Below, one piece after another: positions 8,004 to 16,449 of a stretch of 64,000 bases of DNA. A model generated the notes under the pieces. The model saw nothing but the letters and a program-made list of their open reading frames with translations. It did no database searches and was not told the origin of the DNA. Source of the DNA: Myxococcales bacterium (GTDB lineage Bacteria; Myxococcota_A; Polyangia; Polyangiales; Ga0077539); assembly GCA_016793325.1 (NCBI GenBank), contig JAEUKI010000067.1, forward strand, positions 124,001-188,000, in the 5' to 3' direction. Position numbers and translations under genes: made by a program. The first letter of the stretch is position 1. Each line of letters starts with the position of its first letter.

Positions 8004-9100
8004 GACGAGTGCTTCATGGCCTCGGCGCCCCACGCGGGGTCGAAGCGGTCGTTGTCGAGCGCGCGCAGGACGAACGCGAAGATCCGCGCGCGGTCGTCGC
8101 GCGTGAGGTGCGGGTACCAGAGGGGCGACGCGATCACCAACGCGCGCCACGCGAAGAAGGGCGCGAGCGACTCGAGGACGGACGGTCCGGCGAGGGACAG
8201 ATAGCGCTCCCAGAAGCGCTCCCAGAGCTGGCCGAGGCCGCTCGAAAACCGCTCTCGGTGCTCGAGGGCGAAGAAGAGATAGTTGATGGCGATGCAGGCG
8301 ACGTCGTCCGCGGGGTCGCCCTCGCAGCCGCGCGAAGCGTCGAGCAAGACGAGCTCGGCGTCCTTCGCCCACACGAGGTTGAAGGGATGAAAATCGCCGT
8401 GGGTGCGGCGGAGCCGCTCGGTGCGGTGCTTGAGGCGCCAGCGCCAATCGAGGCACTTCGACTCGATGGCGCGCAGGGTCTCGGGCGGCGCGCCGGGGAC
8501 GTCGGGCGCGTACGAGTCGATCAAGCCGAAGATTCCCTCGCCGTGACCGAGCGTGTCGCGGATGGCGCGTGTGTACGCGGCGGGATGCGTTCCTGGGAGC
8601 GAGTGGAGGTGCGCGAGGTAGCGGGCGATGGCGTCGACGCGCGCGAGGTCGAGCGGGGTGACGTCGCCCTCGCGACCGACGCGACGGAGGTCGTCGGCGT
8701 ACAGCGTTCCGTCGGTCCAATCGGTGATCAAGTAGAATTCGTGTGTGCGCTCGAGGCTGACGAGCGCGCCGTCGTCGCGGATGGCTCCCACGTCCACCGC
8801 GCGCACGTGCGAAGGGATCTCCGCGAACGTGTCGTACGCGAGCAAGCACCCTTGCGCGCGGTCGCTCCGTCGATCGTGCCCGAAGTCGTTGGGCACCGCC
8901 GTGTGAAACACGATCGAGCGCTCGGCGCCGTCCGCCGTCGCGAGCGTCACGCGAATCGGTCGCCCGTAGCCGAGCTCTTTCGCGCTCTCGCCCTCGGCGT
9001 GCTCGTCGACCCCGAGCACCTTCACCGCGCGAACCGTCGCGCCCGGAACCAACGCCGACAGCCTTCGACTCAGCCCTTCGGGCAAGACCTTTTCGCTCAT
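8000..9100 (-). CDS. APH-fold phosphotransferase
   Basis: A 366-residue soluble protein with the aminoglycoside/choline kinase (APH) fold. The catalytic loop HGDFHPFN (His234, Asp236, Asn241) and the metal-binding segment LLDASRGCEGDPADD (Asp254) are intact, so it should bind ATP and transfer phosphate to a small molecule or protein. The start at MSEK (9100) is chosen because sequence upstream in the open frame is Arg-rich and not protein-like. The family includes antibiotic kinases, but the coupling to an APS-kinase-like gene recalls proteins that fuse an APH domain to a P-loop kinase, so drug resistance should not be assumed. Divergent from the beta-helix lipoprotein at 9219. Confidence 0.85.
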   Translation of the reverse strand: MSEKVLPEGLSRRLSALVPGATVRAVKVLGVDEHAEGESAKELGYGRPIRVTLATADGAERSIVFHTAVPNDFGHDRRSDRAQGCLLAYDTFAEIPSHVRAVDVGAIRDDGALVSLERTHEFYLITDWTDGTLYADDLRRVGREGDVTPLDLARVDAIARYLAHLHSLPGTHPAAYTRAIRDTLGHGEGIFGLIDSYAPDVPGAPPETLRAIESKCLDWRWRLKHRTERLRRTHGDFHPFNLVWAKDAELVLLDASRGCEGDPADDVACIAINYLFFALEHRERFSSGLGQLWERFWERYLSLAGPSVLESLAPFFAWRALVIASPLWYPHLTRDDRARIFAFVLRALDNDRFDPAWGAEAMKHSS

Positions 9101-9218
9101 CGCAGCGCGGCGAGAGTGCCCCAATTCGCGCCCGTTGGAGAGGGGACGAGCGCCTCCCGAGCGCGCGGACGCCTCCCGTTGACGCTCTGTTGACGGTCGG
9201 TTGCTACGCACACGGGCC

Positions 9219-10310
9219 ATGAATCTCGTCCGATCGATTCGCGCTGCCCTCACGCTGACTGCAATCACCCCCGCGTTCGCCGCCACCGCGTGCGGAGGCC
9301 CCGGAGGCGCTGTGCTGATCGTCGTCGACACCCCCGTCACCGTCGCGACGACGTGGAACGGTCGCTACGACATCCGCACCAGCATCGACATCAACGCCCC
9401 GCTCGAGATCGCCCCCTGCTCGGTCATTACGATCGCGCCCGGCGCGTCGCTCAGCGTCCGCAACGGCGGCTCGATCCGCGCGCTCGGCACCGCGGCGTGC
9501 CCGATTCGCATCCAGAGCGCGAAGCCCGTTCCCGCCGCGGGCGACTGGGAGCGGATCGACATCTACGGCACCGCGTCGAGCAACTCGCTCTTTCAGCACA
9601 CCGAGATCCTCCACGGAAACGCATCGCTCTACGGCGTCGTGTGGGTCGAAGACCGCGCGAGCGTCGGGCTCGACAACGTCCGGATCGCGCAGAGCACGGG
9701 CACCGGCGTTCGCCTCGAGAACACCGCGCGCCTTTCGACCTTCAGCAACGTGCGCTTCGAAGCGATCGGCGCCGAAGTCATGAAGGTCGGTCCCGTCGCG
9801 CTCGCGTCGATGGGGCGACTCTCGGCCGACGGCATCCCGAACGCGCGCGTCGCGCTCGACGGAACTCCCTCGGCTGCGGCCGCGACGTGGAGGGCGCTCG
9901 GCGTCCCGCTGGAGGTCCCGTCGATGGCGATCGAGTCGGGCGTGATCGAAATCGAAGCGGGCTCGATCGTGCGCTTCGCGCCGGACGCCGTGATCGCCGT
10001 GCGCAACGGAGGCGCGCTGAGAGCCCTCGGCACCGCGGCGAGCCCCGTCGTGTTCGAGAGCGCGAAGCCCGCCCAAGCCGCGGGGGACTGGCGTCGCATC
10101 GAGTTCTACCAGACGTCGAGCAGCACGAACCTCCTTCGCAACACGACAGTGCGCCACGGCGGCGACGCGACGTACGGCGTGCTCTGGGTCGAGATGGGCG
10201 CCACGCTCGCGCTCGAGTCGGTCACGATGAACATGAACTCGAGCTGCGACGTCGGCGGCGAAGGCACCGTGAACAACACCGGGAGCACCGTCGCGCGCTG
10301 CGCGATGTGA
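9219..10310 (+). CDS. Duplicated right-handed beta-helix lipoprotein
   Basis: A 363-residue secreted protein whose ATG at 9219 leads into a signal segment ending FAATAC. The body is two copies of one unit of about 150 residues. Copy 1 (about residues 65-160) has ITIAPGASLSVRNGGSIRAL, then AAGDWERIDIYGT and LYGVVWVEDRAS. Copy 2 (about 240-345) has IEIEAGSIVRFAPDAVIAV, then AAGDWRRIEFYQT and TYGVLWVEMGAT. The strand pattern is that of pectin-lyase-like parallel beta-helices. No catalytic motif is evident, so it may be an adhesin or a carbohydrate-binding protein. The large HELFH protein follows after 23 bases and is likely in the same operon. Confidence 0.8.
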   Translation: MNLVRSIRAALTLTAITPAFAATACGGPGGAVLIVVDTPVTVATTWNGRYDIRTSIDINAPLEIAPCSVITIAPGASLSVRNGGSIRALGTAACPIRIQSAKPVPAAGDWERIDIYGTASSNSLFQHTEILHGNASLYGVVWVEDRASVGLDNVRIAQSTGTGVRLENTARLSTFSNVRFEAIGAEVMKVGPVALASMGRLSADGIPNARVALDGTPSAAAATWRALGVPLEVPSMAIESGVIEIEAGSIVRFAPDAVIAVRNGGALRALGTAASPVVFESAKPAQAAGDWRRIEFYQTSSSTNLLRNTTVRHGGDATYGVLWVEMGATLALESVTMNMNSSCDVGGEGTVNNTGSTVARCAM

Positions 10311-10333
10311 GGCACATACGAGGTCAACCGCCC

Positions 10334-13096
10334 ATGCGACGACCGACTCGCGTCCGCGCTGCGCTCTCTGCGCTCTCTGCGCTCTCGACCACCGCCGCGA
10401 CGACACACGCGGTCGCGCAAGTGGTCGACAGGCTCACCTCGGTCCCGCGGTTCGCTGTGAGCGACGAGCGTAGCCGCGGCCGCAACGAGTCCGAACGAGC
10501 GCTCGTCGAACGGACGCTGCAAGACTGCGCGACCCGTCTGCACGAGCACTTCCGCGAGGTCGCGCCGACGCCGACGTGGCTCTACTGGCGACGCAACGAC
10601 GGACGATCGCCTGTTCGCATCGTCGACGGGTCCGACCTCCGCGAGAACGACCACTCCGAGGTACACGGATCCTTTGCGATCAGTCGCTTTTGGAGCGAAA
10701 CCTCGCGCAGTTTGGTCAATCGCTGGGGGATCCACTTCGCGCACACGGTGCCCGGTCAGTTCAGCGAGCGACGCGAGCAAATCGAGTGTCACGAGCTGTT
10801 TCATTCGCTGCACGTCATGCGCACGGCCCTGCGCGCGAACGCCGAAGCACACGCGGTCTTGCAGACGATGCCGACGTGGATTCTGCACGGCGCGCCGCAA
10901 GCCGCAGTGTGGGTGGTCGAGCGACAACCAAGCGGTGAGACGCCCAACCTCGATCAAGGATCGCTCGCGACGACCGCAGAACCCAACGCGCAGCTCGACG
11001 CGCAGGGGCGACAGCCCGGCGTCGAGATGCGCTTTCTGTTCGGCATGCGCAGCTACGAGGACTCACTCGCGATCGACGCGTTTGGCGGCAGCACCGAGCA
11101 CGCGGTCGACGGCGGCTACCGCACGGGCGCGTTTCACGCCTACGCCATGATTCACACGGGCTACACGCCGTGGCAGTGGCTCGAAGAGCTCAGCAACCCA
11201 TCGCTGGGCGGATCCGTGCAGTCGCGCAGTTGGGTGACAGCGCTCAATGATCGCATCACCCACCGCTTCGCCCACCGCGAAGACGATCACTCGAACACGC
11301 GCGAACAAGAGCGGCCGAAAGCCGGACTTCCGAGCTCTCTCGGAGAGCTCTTCGCGCGCTTCATCACGTACTACGCGGAGTACCCGTGGAGGGACCGAGA
11401 GAGACCTCTGCGCGGGCCCTTCTTCGAGCAAGACGTGTGGCTGCGGCAGTTCTTTCCGCTCGGCGGGCAGAGCAACGGATGCGAGCGAGTGCGGCTGCAG
11501 CACACAAACAGCGACGCGTATGCGGAGCGCGCGTATCGCAATGTTCGCCCGCTCTCTGCGCGATGCATGCGCCTCGAGTTCAACGGGGAGCGCTCTACTC
11601 GCGCGAGCAACGTCGAGTTCGAGGTCAACGTCACGTCGAGCGCAGGAACCATGTCGCGCAGCGACCGCGAGAAGCTCTGCGAGAGCCTCCGCATCGGCTT
11701 CAACGGCGGCTCGCTCACGAAGTTCACGTTGTCGACGCGGGACGCGACGAGCTGCGTGTCGATGGCGCACTTCACCCTCGACCGCGCCGCGCCCAGGCCG
11801 CCAACGCTCGTGGTCAGCTACGCTCCAACCGAGCTCGCGAGCGCGCGCACCGCGGATTTCTCGGTTCGTCTCGCGGCTCCGTACGGACGCGTCTCGCGCT
11901 CGCCCAGCGGCGGTTCACCCAAGCAAGCCGCGGCGCCGAGCGCGCCCGTGTCGTTTGGCGCAGTGATCCACCACGACACGGAGCCGCCGTCGTGCGACCC
12001 GCGATGGGAGCTCTTCTGCGGACCGCGATCGCACATCTACGTTCCCGCAGACGAAGCGAGCGCGGGAATGCTCGGCGGCTACTACGCCTATCCGCCCACG
12101 ATGCTCGTGCAGCTACCCGACCTCGACGGCCCCTCTGTGGTGGCCGGCCTCGCGCTGAGCGGCCTCGCTCCGCGAACGCTCACCCTCGGCCCAGGGTCGA
12201 ACTTTCGCGGCGCGAACATCTCGCTCCCGAGGATCACTCCCGGATTCACCGGCGTCGTGCGAGACGCGATCGTGCACTTCGGCGACGAGAGCTCGTACGG
12301 CCCGAGCGCGACCGCCGTGGACGAGCGCTGCGATCGCAGGAGATTTCCCAGCAGCGCGACGGTGACGATCCTGCGCAACGTCGGCGCCGAGCTCTCGGGG
12401 ACCTTCGAAGCGACGCTCTATCGAGACCCGCCCCGCGGAGCGAACGGCGATCGCGACTGCGTGCGCACACGAATTCGAAGCGGGACGATCCGCGGCGAGT
12501 TCGCTACGGCCGCCCTGGGCTCGGGCTACCTCTTCGACGAAGCGCATCGCGACGTCCCTCGCCGCGCGGGCCTCGTGGGAACGCCCGAGTACGACATGCC
12601 CCAAGCGTGGCTCCAACGCGCGCAGATCGACGCGCGACTGCCCAACCGCCACGCGAGCGCGCAAGGCGCCGCGCAGCCCGCCAACACAGCCACGAACAAC
12701 GAAGCCGACGACACGCGAACCGTCGTCTCGATGGTCGGCGCCGGCGCCCGAGCCCTCGCCGCAGCGCCGACGAGCGGGCAAGCGTGCTGCGATTGCTCGT
12801 GCGAACAGCGATCGACCCCTGCGTGGCGGTCGTACTGCGAGGGAGAATGTCAGGCTGCGTTCTCGACGCTGTCGAACGTGCTCTGCACTGCGATCGCGAC
12901 CGCGCCTCCATCGACGCCCGCAGCGCTGTGCGACGCTGGCGTCGACGTCGAGTTCGAGGCGATTTTGTCGCGCCTGCCAGCGAGCGCGGCGGCGAGGCTA
13001 CGACGACAGATCGATCAGCAGCCCGGGGCCGTGCGCTCGACCATGCGCCGCACGATGGTCCCGATGCTGCGCTCGATGCTCCCGCGCATGCGTTGA
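10334..13096 (+). CDS. Large secreted putative zinc metalloprotein (HExxH)
   Basis: A 920-residue protein with an N-terminal signal peptide (ALSALSALSTTAATTHAVAQ). The core motif HELFH at residues 153-157 matches HExxH zinc peptidases, and about 26 residues later comes WILHGAPQAAVW, which aligns with the W..EG segment of gluzincin-type peptidases but carries His in place of the usual Glu ligand. Later regions are beta-rich, with a stretch listing paired Cys near the end (ACCDCSCEQ, YCEGECQ). The C-terminus is Arg- and Met-rich. Peptidase activity is inferred from the motif alone. It follows the beta-helix lipoprotein by 23 bases. The ATG at 10334 is chosen because the signal peptide starts there. 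Confidence 0.75.
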   Translation: MRRPTRVRAALSALSALSTTAATTHAVAQVVDRLTSVPRFAVSDERSRGRNESERALVERTLQDCATRLHEHFREVAPTPTWLYWRRNDGRSPVRIVDGSDLRENDHSEVHGSFAISRFWSETSRSLVNRWGIHFAHTVPGQFSERREQIECHELFHSLHVMRTALRANAEAHAVLQTMPTWILHGAPQAAVWVVERQPSGETPNLDQGSLATTAEPNAQLDAQGRQPGVEMRFLFGMRSYEDSLAIDAFGGSTEHAVDGGYRTGAFHAYAMIHTGYTPWQWLEELSNPSLGGSVQSRSWVTALNDRITHRFAHREDDHSNTREQERPKAGLPSSLGELFARFITYYAEYPWRDRERPLRGPFFEQDVWLRQFFPLGGQSNGCERVRLQHTNSDAYAERAYRNVRPLSARCMRLEFNGERSTRASNVEFEVNVTSSAGTMSRSDREKLCESLRIGFNGGSLTKFTLSTRDATSCVSMAHFTLDRAAPRPPTLVVSYAPTELASARTADFSVRLAAPYGRVSRSPSGGSPKQAAAPSAPVSFGAVIHHDTEPPSCDPRWELFCGPRSHIYVPADEASAGMLGGYYAYPPTMLVQLPDLDGPSVVAGLALSGLAPRTLTLGPGSNFRGANISLPRITPGFTGVVRDAIVHFGDESSYGPSATAVDERCDRRRFPSSATVTILRNVGAELSGTFEATLYRDPPRGANGDRDCVRTRIRSGTIRGEFATAALGSGYLFDEAHRDVPRRAGLVGTPEYDMPQAWLQRAQIDARLPNRHASAQGAAQPANTATNNEADDTRTVVSMVGAGARALAAAPTSGQACCDCSCEQRSTPAWRSYCEGECQAAFSTLSNVLCTAIATAPPSTPAALCDAGVDVEFEAILSRLPASAAARLRRQIDQQPGAVRSTMRRTMVPMLRSMLPRMR

Positions 13097-13151
13097 GCTT
13101 CGTGCGTCTTCGAGAGCGATCGTCGCGGGCACCAGTCTCACAAGGAGCATC

Positions 13152-13281
13152 GGTAGCCTCACAGGCTGGCCGCCCGATGGGGATCATGACGACCGTGCCC
13201 ACTTGCGGTGCGGCGCAATTGGCTCAGCGGGCACGGTCGTCATGATCCCCATCGGGCGAAGCCAGCCAAGAACAGGCTACC
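13152..13281. repeat. Long imperfect hairpin with 30-bp perfect stem
   Basis: This lies in a 330-base gap between two converging genes. Bases 13171-13200 and 13229-13258 are perfect reverse complements over 30 bp, with a 28-base loop. The stem extends outward through GGCTGGC/GCCAGCC (13164-13170 and 13261-13267, after a 2-base bulge) and GGTAGCCT/AGGCTACC (13152-13159 and 13274-13281). It could be a terminator for both genes, a structured RNA or a small mobile repeat. There is no U-tract. The rest of the gap shows nothing recognisable. Confidence 0.85.
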
Positions 13282-13426
13282 CTGCGGAGAATGACGTCGT
13301 AACCCGTCCCGCCCGACGCGACATCGGGCGCGTGCTCGAGGCACGAAGGCTGCTCACGACGATCGCTCTCGAAGAAGAACGACGCCGCGGACTAAAACAC
13401 GAGCCGCGCGCGCGGCGCAAGAGCGC

Positions 13427-14206
13427 TCAATACCCCGTTCCCTGCACGAGCGGGTGCTTCTCGTCGAGCCCGCAGCTCTTGTTGAACTTCGTCGACAAGC
13501 CGCCCACGAAGCGCTCGAGCCTCGGCATCTCGAAGGGCGCGTCGAACAGCGCCGCGTCGCTCGGCCACAGCGCTCGCGCGCGCGCGAACAGCGGCCCCGG
13601 AAGAAACGCGTCGAGCTTCTTCTGCCCCTTCGAAAACTCGAGCGTCCAGAGCCGCTCGAGCGCGTAGCGCAGCGCGAAGTCCACGTACTCGCCGCGCACG
13701 TTGGGCCCGCTCTTGAAGTCGCTCTTGGAGTACTCGCTTCCGTCGAGCGCCGCAGGCTCGTCGAGCGCGAGCGCTTCTTTGCTCGATCGAACGCGCTCGA
13801 TCAACGACACGAGGGCCTCGGTCGCGGCGACGGGCTCCATCGCCCTCGCGAAGCCCACCCACCGCATCGAGCCATCGCAGTGCGAGTGTTGTCCTCCGGA
13901 CACGCGCGCGACCGTGCGCACGAGGGACACAGGATCGAGCGCGACGAGCTCTCGCACCGCCGCGTCGGGGTCCGCGCGAAGCCGCTCGTAGAGGTCTTTT
14001 TTCGGCGGAGCCTTGAGGTACTTCGTCGTCGACCACACCGGCGACGGATAGTGATCGAGCTCGATCAGCGCGAACTCGGCGCCGAAGAAGCGATCCGCAG
14101 TCTGCGCGGTGAACTTCTCGAGCACCACGCCGCGGCGCGCTCCGTTGAACGACTTGCAATCGACTCGCTCGGGGCCTGTCTGCTTCGCAGCCTTCTTCGT
14201 CGCCAT
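13427..14206 (-). CDS. Hypothetical protein (259 aa)
   Basis: I do not recognise this family. The product is soluble, begins with a Lys/Ala-rich tail (MATKKAAKQ), and has mixed alpha/beta character: FGAEFALIELDHYPSPVW, then HCDGSMRWVGFARAM and GEYVDFALRYALERLW. There is no signal peptide or membrane segment. Codon use is like the neighbours, so it looks like a normal resident gene. On the minus strand a TATGGT hexamer lies 12 bases before the ATG, a possible promoter with a very short leader. It runs in the same direction as the IgGFc-type gene, which ends 33 bases upstream of its start. Confidence 0.72.
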   Translation of the reverse strand: MATKKAAKQTGPERVDCKSFNGARRGVVLEKFTAQTADRFFGAEFALIELDHYPSPVWSTTKYLKAPPKKDLYERLRADPDAAVRELVALDPVSLVRTVARVSGGQHSHCDGSMRWVGFARAMEPVAATEALVSLIERVRSSKEALALDEPAALDGSEYSKSDFKSGPNVRGEYVDFALRYALERLWTLEFSKGQKKLDAFLPGPLFARARALWPSDAALFDAPFEMPRLERFVGGLSTKFNKSCGLDEKHPLVQGTGY

Positions 14207-14239
14207 GGTGCCGTTCGCACCATACTCGCGTCGCCTCGC

Positions 14240-16261
14240 TCACAACAGCGGCGCGAGCCGCGTGCCCGCGGGGTATCCGTAGCTCACGCGCAGATCGAAG
14301 CCCGAGACCCACACGCCCACGGGGCGGTTCGCGCGCACGGTGTGCACGCCGTCGCGCTGTCGTCCTGGCCTCACGTTGTCCGGGTACGGCCTGTCGTTGT
14401 CCACGATCGGAAACGAGAGCTGGCACGTGTGCACGACGTACTGCGGCGCAGGGCACGTCGTGTCGCGCGTAGGAACACACCCGTCGGACGGCGCGGTCTC
14501 GCAGTCGCTGTCGGGCACCGGCGAGTCGTCGAGCGTGACCGTCGCGTCCGCGGGGGCGACGATGGTCACGAAATCAAACGCGTACTTGTCCGGCGTGAGA
14601 AACACGTAGCTGTCGCGCCACTGCTCGACCGGCGGCATCGGGACGAAGCTCGGGTCGCCTCCCGGATGCGTCAGGGGGATCCCCGTGTTGAGCTGCGAGG
14701 CCATGAAGCTCGCGACGTAGACGGGCGCGCTCGACTCGAGCTCGAAGTGCGTGGTCGACGGCAGATAGCGGGCCTGCCCTTGCTGCAGCGTGAACTCGAG
14801 CCTGGGTCCCCGAGGCATCGCTGGATCCGCGGGCAGCGACGTTCGAATTCGTGTGTCCCCTGGCGCCGTCGCGAGCACGCGAGAGAACTCGGGCTCGTTG
14901 GGGACCGACGCGACCGCGCCGCCCGCCGCGCGCACGACGCGGGTTCGATTGACGAAGTGCACGCCCACGTAGCGACGGCCGAGCGTGTTGCGCGGGACGA
15001 TCTGCGTCTCGAGGTGGTCGCAGCAGCAGCGGCGGTCGTTGAGGTCGTTCCAGTACGGGACGTCGGCGCACTCGACGCCCGAGAAGACCGCGACGGCGTT
15101 GTCCGCGATGACGGTGGACCCCGTGAAGTCCGCGCCCTGAATCCCGGTCTCGAGGTTGAGCACGTCGAACGGACCCAGCGTCACTTGAATCGGTGTGCCC
15201 GTGGTGTGCCCCATCGCCACGGGCCCTCCCGGCACCACGTCCGCCCTCGGAACGACGGTCACCCTGGTGTTTTCGCGCGTCCCGACGACGGTGAGGTACG
15301 CGCGGAGGTCCGTCGGCGACCCTGGATTCAAGATCGTCTCGGGCGGATTGCTCGCGAGCGTCTGCGGCCACGAGAGCACCGCGTAGTCGCGCCCGAGCGA
15401 GTTGGTGGGGATCAACAGCGTCGCGTCGTTGCTGAACACCAGCACGTTTTCGAGCGGGTTGAACTGCACCGCGATCACCGGGATCGTCGTCGTGATCCGA
15501 TACGCGTTGGACGTGAGCGCCGTGTGCGTCCCCGTGTTGAACTCGCCGGGCGGCGAGCCGTCCACCTCCCGCGCGTTGAGCGGAAACACCTCGAGGTCCC
15601 CCGGCGGAATCGCCGCGCTCGCGACGCGCGCGAGCCGCACCGGCATCCCCGGCGGCGCTTGATTCACCTCGATCGACACGCGCGCCGAGAGCGTCCGGTG
15701 CGGGTTCGAGAGCACCACCGCGTACTGCTGCGACGCTGCGCTCTCGCCGGCGCCGAGCTGCGCGTTGTCGAGATCCACCGCGTAGTATTCGCAGCCGATG
15801 TTGGTCCCGATCACCGAGGTGCTCTCGCACAAGCGTTGACACCGATCCGCCACGCACGCGAAGCCCATCACCGTGTCGCACTCTTCAGCGAGCTCCCACC
15901 CCGCGCTGTCCGCGCGGCATCGCTCGACCGAGAGCTCGTCCTCGCTGCATCGAATCGCGCCTGCGTTGCACGTGATGCACTCGCGCGCCGGGTCGCACAC
16001 GAGCTCTTCGCGCGCGCAGTTGCGGTTCTGCGGCGTCCCGAACTCGCCCGTCCCAACGCAGCGCTGATGCACCTGCCCCACGCATCGCGTCGCGCCCGGC
16101 GTACACGCCGCCCACACGAGCGGGTCGAACGTGTCCGCGCCTCCATCCGCGCCCGCCTCCACCAAGACCCGCGGGCTCGCGCACGAGAGCGCCACCAACG
16201 AGAGCGACCCCAGAGCGAGCGAAGAAAGCAGCGAGCGCACGAGTGTCGCGGAGTGTCGCAC
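14240..16261 (-). CDS. IgGFc-binding-domain-type surface lipoprotein
   Basis: A 673-residue exported protein. With the GTG start at 16261 it has a short n-region and a hydrophobic lipoprotein signal ending VALSC. A Cys-rich region (about residues 50-150, with CTPGATRCVGQ, CITCNAGAIRCSE) resembles the EGF-like spacers of Polyangia surface proteins. The main domain contains the repeating pattern of IgGFc-binding proteins: YAVVLSNPH, IPTNSLGRDYAVLSWPQ, VTVVPRAD, GPFDVLNLET, VFSGVECADVPY, and CCDHLETQIVPRNTLGRRY. Family function in bacteria is poorly known; adhesion is plausible. The frame stays open to 16318, but that longer start would bury the signal and place a 14-bp palindrome inside the gene, so 16261 is preferred. 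Confidence 0.82.
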   Translation of the reverse strand: MRHSATLVRSLLSSLALGSLSLVALSCASPRVLVEAGADGGADTFDPLVWAACTPGATRCVGQVHQRCVGTGEFGTPQNRNCAREELVCDPARECITCNAGAIRCSEDELSVERCRADSAGWELAEECDTVMGFACVADRCQRLCESTSVIGTNIGCEYYAVDLDNAQLGAGESAASQQYAVVLSNPHRTLSARVSIEVNQAPPGMPVRLARVASAAIPPGDLEVFPLNAREVDGSPPGEFNTGTHTALTSNAYRITTTIPVIAVQFNPLENVLVFSNDATLLIPTNSLGRDYAVLSWPQTLASNPPETILNPGSPTDLRAYLTVVGTRENTRVTVVPRADVVPGGPVAMGHTTGTPIQVTLGPFDVLNLETGIQGADFTGSTVIADNAVAVFSGVECADVPYWNDLNDRRCCCDHLETQIVPRNTLGRRYVGVHFVNRTRVVRAAGGAVASVPNEPEFSRVLATAPGDTRIRTSLPADPAMPRGPRLEFTLQQGQARYLPSTTHFELESSAPVYVASFMASQLNTGIPLTHPGGDPSFVPMPPVEQWRDSYVFLTPDKYAFDFVTIVAPADATVTLDDSPVPDSDCETAPSDGCVPTRDTTCPAPQYVVHTCQLSFPIVDNDRPYPDNVRPGRQRDGVHTVRANRPVGVWVSGFDLRVSYGYPAGTRLAPLL

Positions 16262-16295
16262 GCCCCTCGCGAGCACGCACCGACCGCGCGACCCC

Positions 16296-16373
16296 GTCAC
16301 ACGTGTGACGAGAAACACCCTGCAAATTCAGCCGCGCGACAGTGGACATACGGGGCCAATATGGCCCATTGGC
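16296..16373. promoter_or_regulatory. Divergent promoter region with two palindromes
   Basis: Between the IgGFc-type gene (minus) and the esterase-like gene (plus) lie a perfect 14-bp palindrome, GTCACACGTGTGAC (16296-16309), and a nested pair: GGGCCA-ATA-TGGCCC (16353-16367) overlapping GCCAAT-N7-ATTGGC (16355-16373). These look like operators for dimeric regulators acting on one or both genes. No regulator gene is adjacent. Confidence 0.5.
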
Positions 16374-16435
16374 GCGACTCGCTTGCGACCCAACCCGGCC
16401 GCGGCCGCGCGCAGCGACGCGCCCATCGCTCGTAG

Positions 16436-16441
16436 TACGCT
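16436..16441 (+). promoter_or_regulatory. Putative -10 element, leaderless start of esterase-like gene
   Basis: TACGCT is separated by 8 bases from the ATG at 16450 and no Shine-Dalgarno sequence is seen. Confidence 0.4.
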
Positions 16442-16449
16442 CGATCGCA

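Noticed and set aside
8000..9100. Antibiotic resistance (aminoglycoside phosphotransferase)
   Set aside because: The APH fold is shared by many kinases, and the coupling to an APS-kinase-like gene argues against a drug target.
9290..10333. Arg-rich frame extending the HELFH gene upstream
   Set aside because: It overlaps the beta-helix gene in another frame and is Arg/His-rich without folds; the signal peptide starts at 10334.
13203..13667. Plus-strand frame after the long hairpin
   Set aside because: It is antisense to the 259-residue gene and begins within the hairpin; the minus-strand product is much more protein-like.
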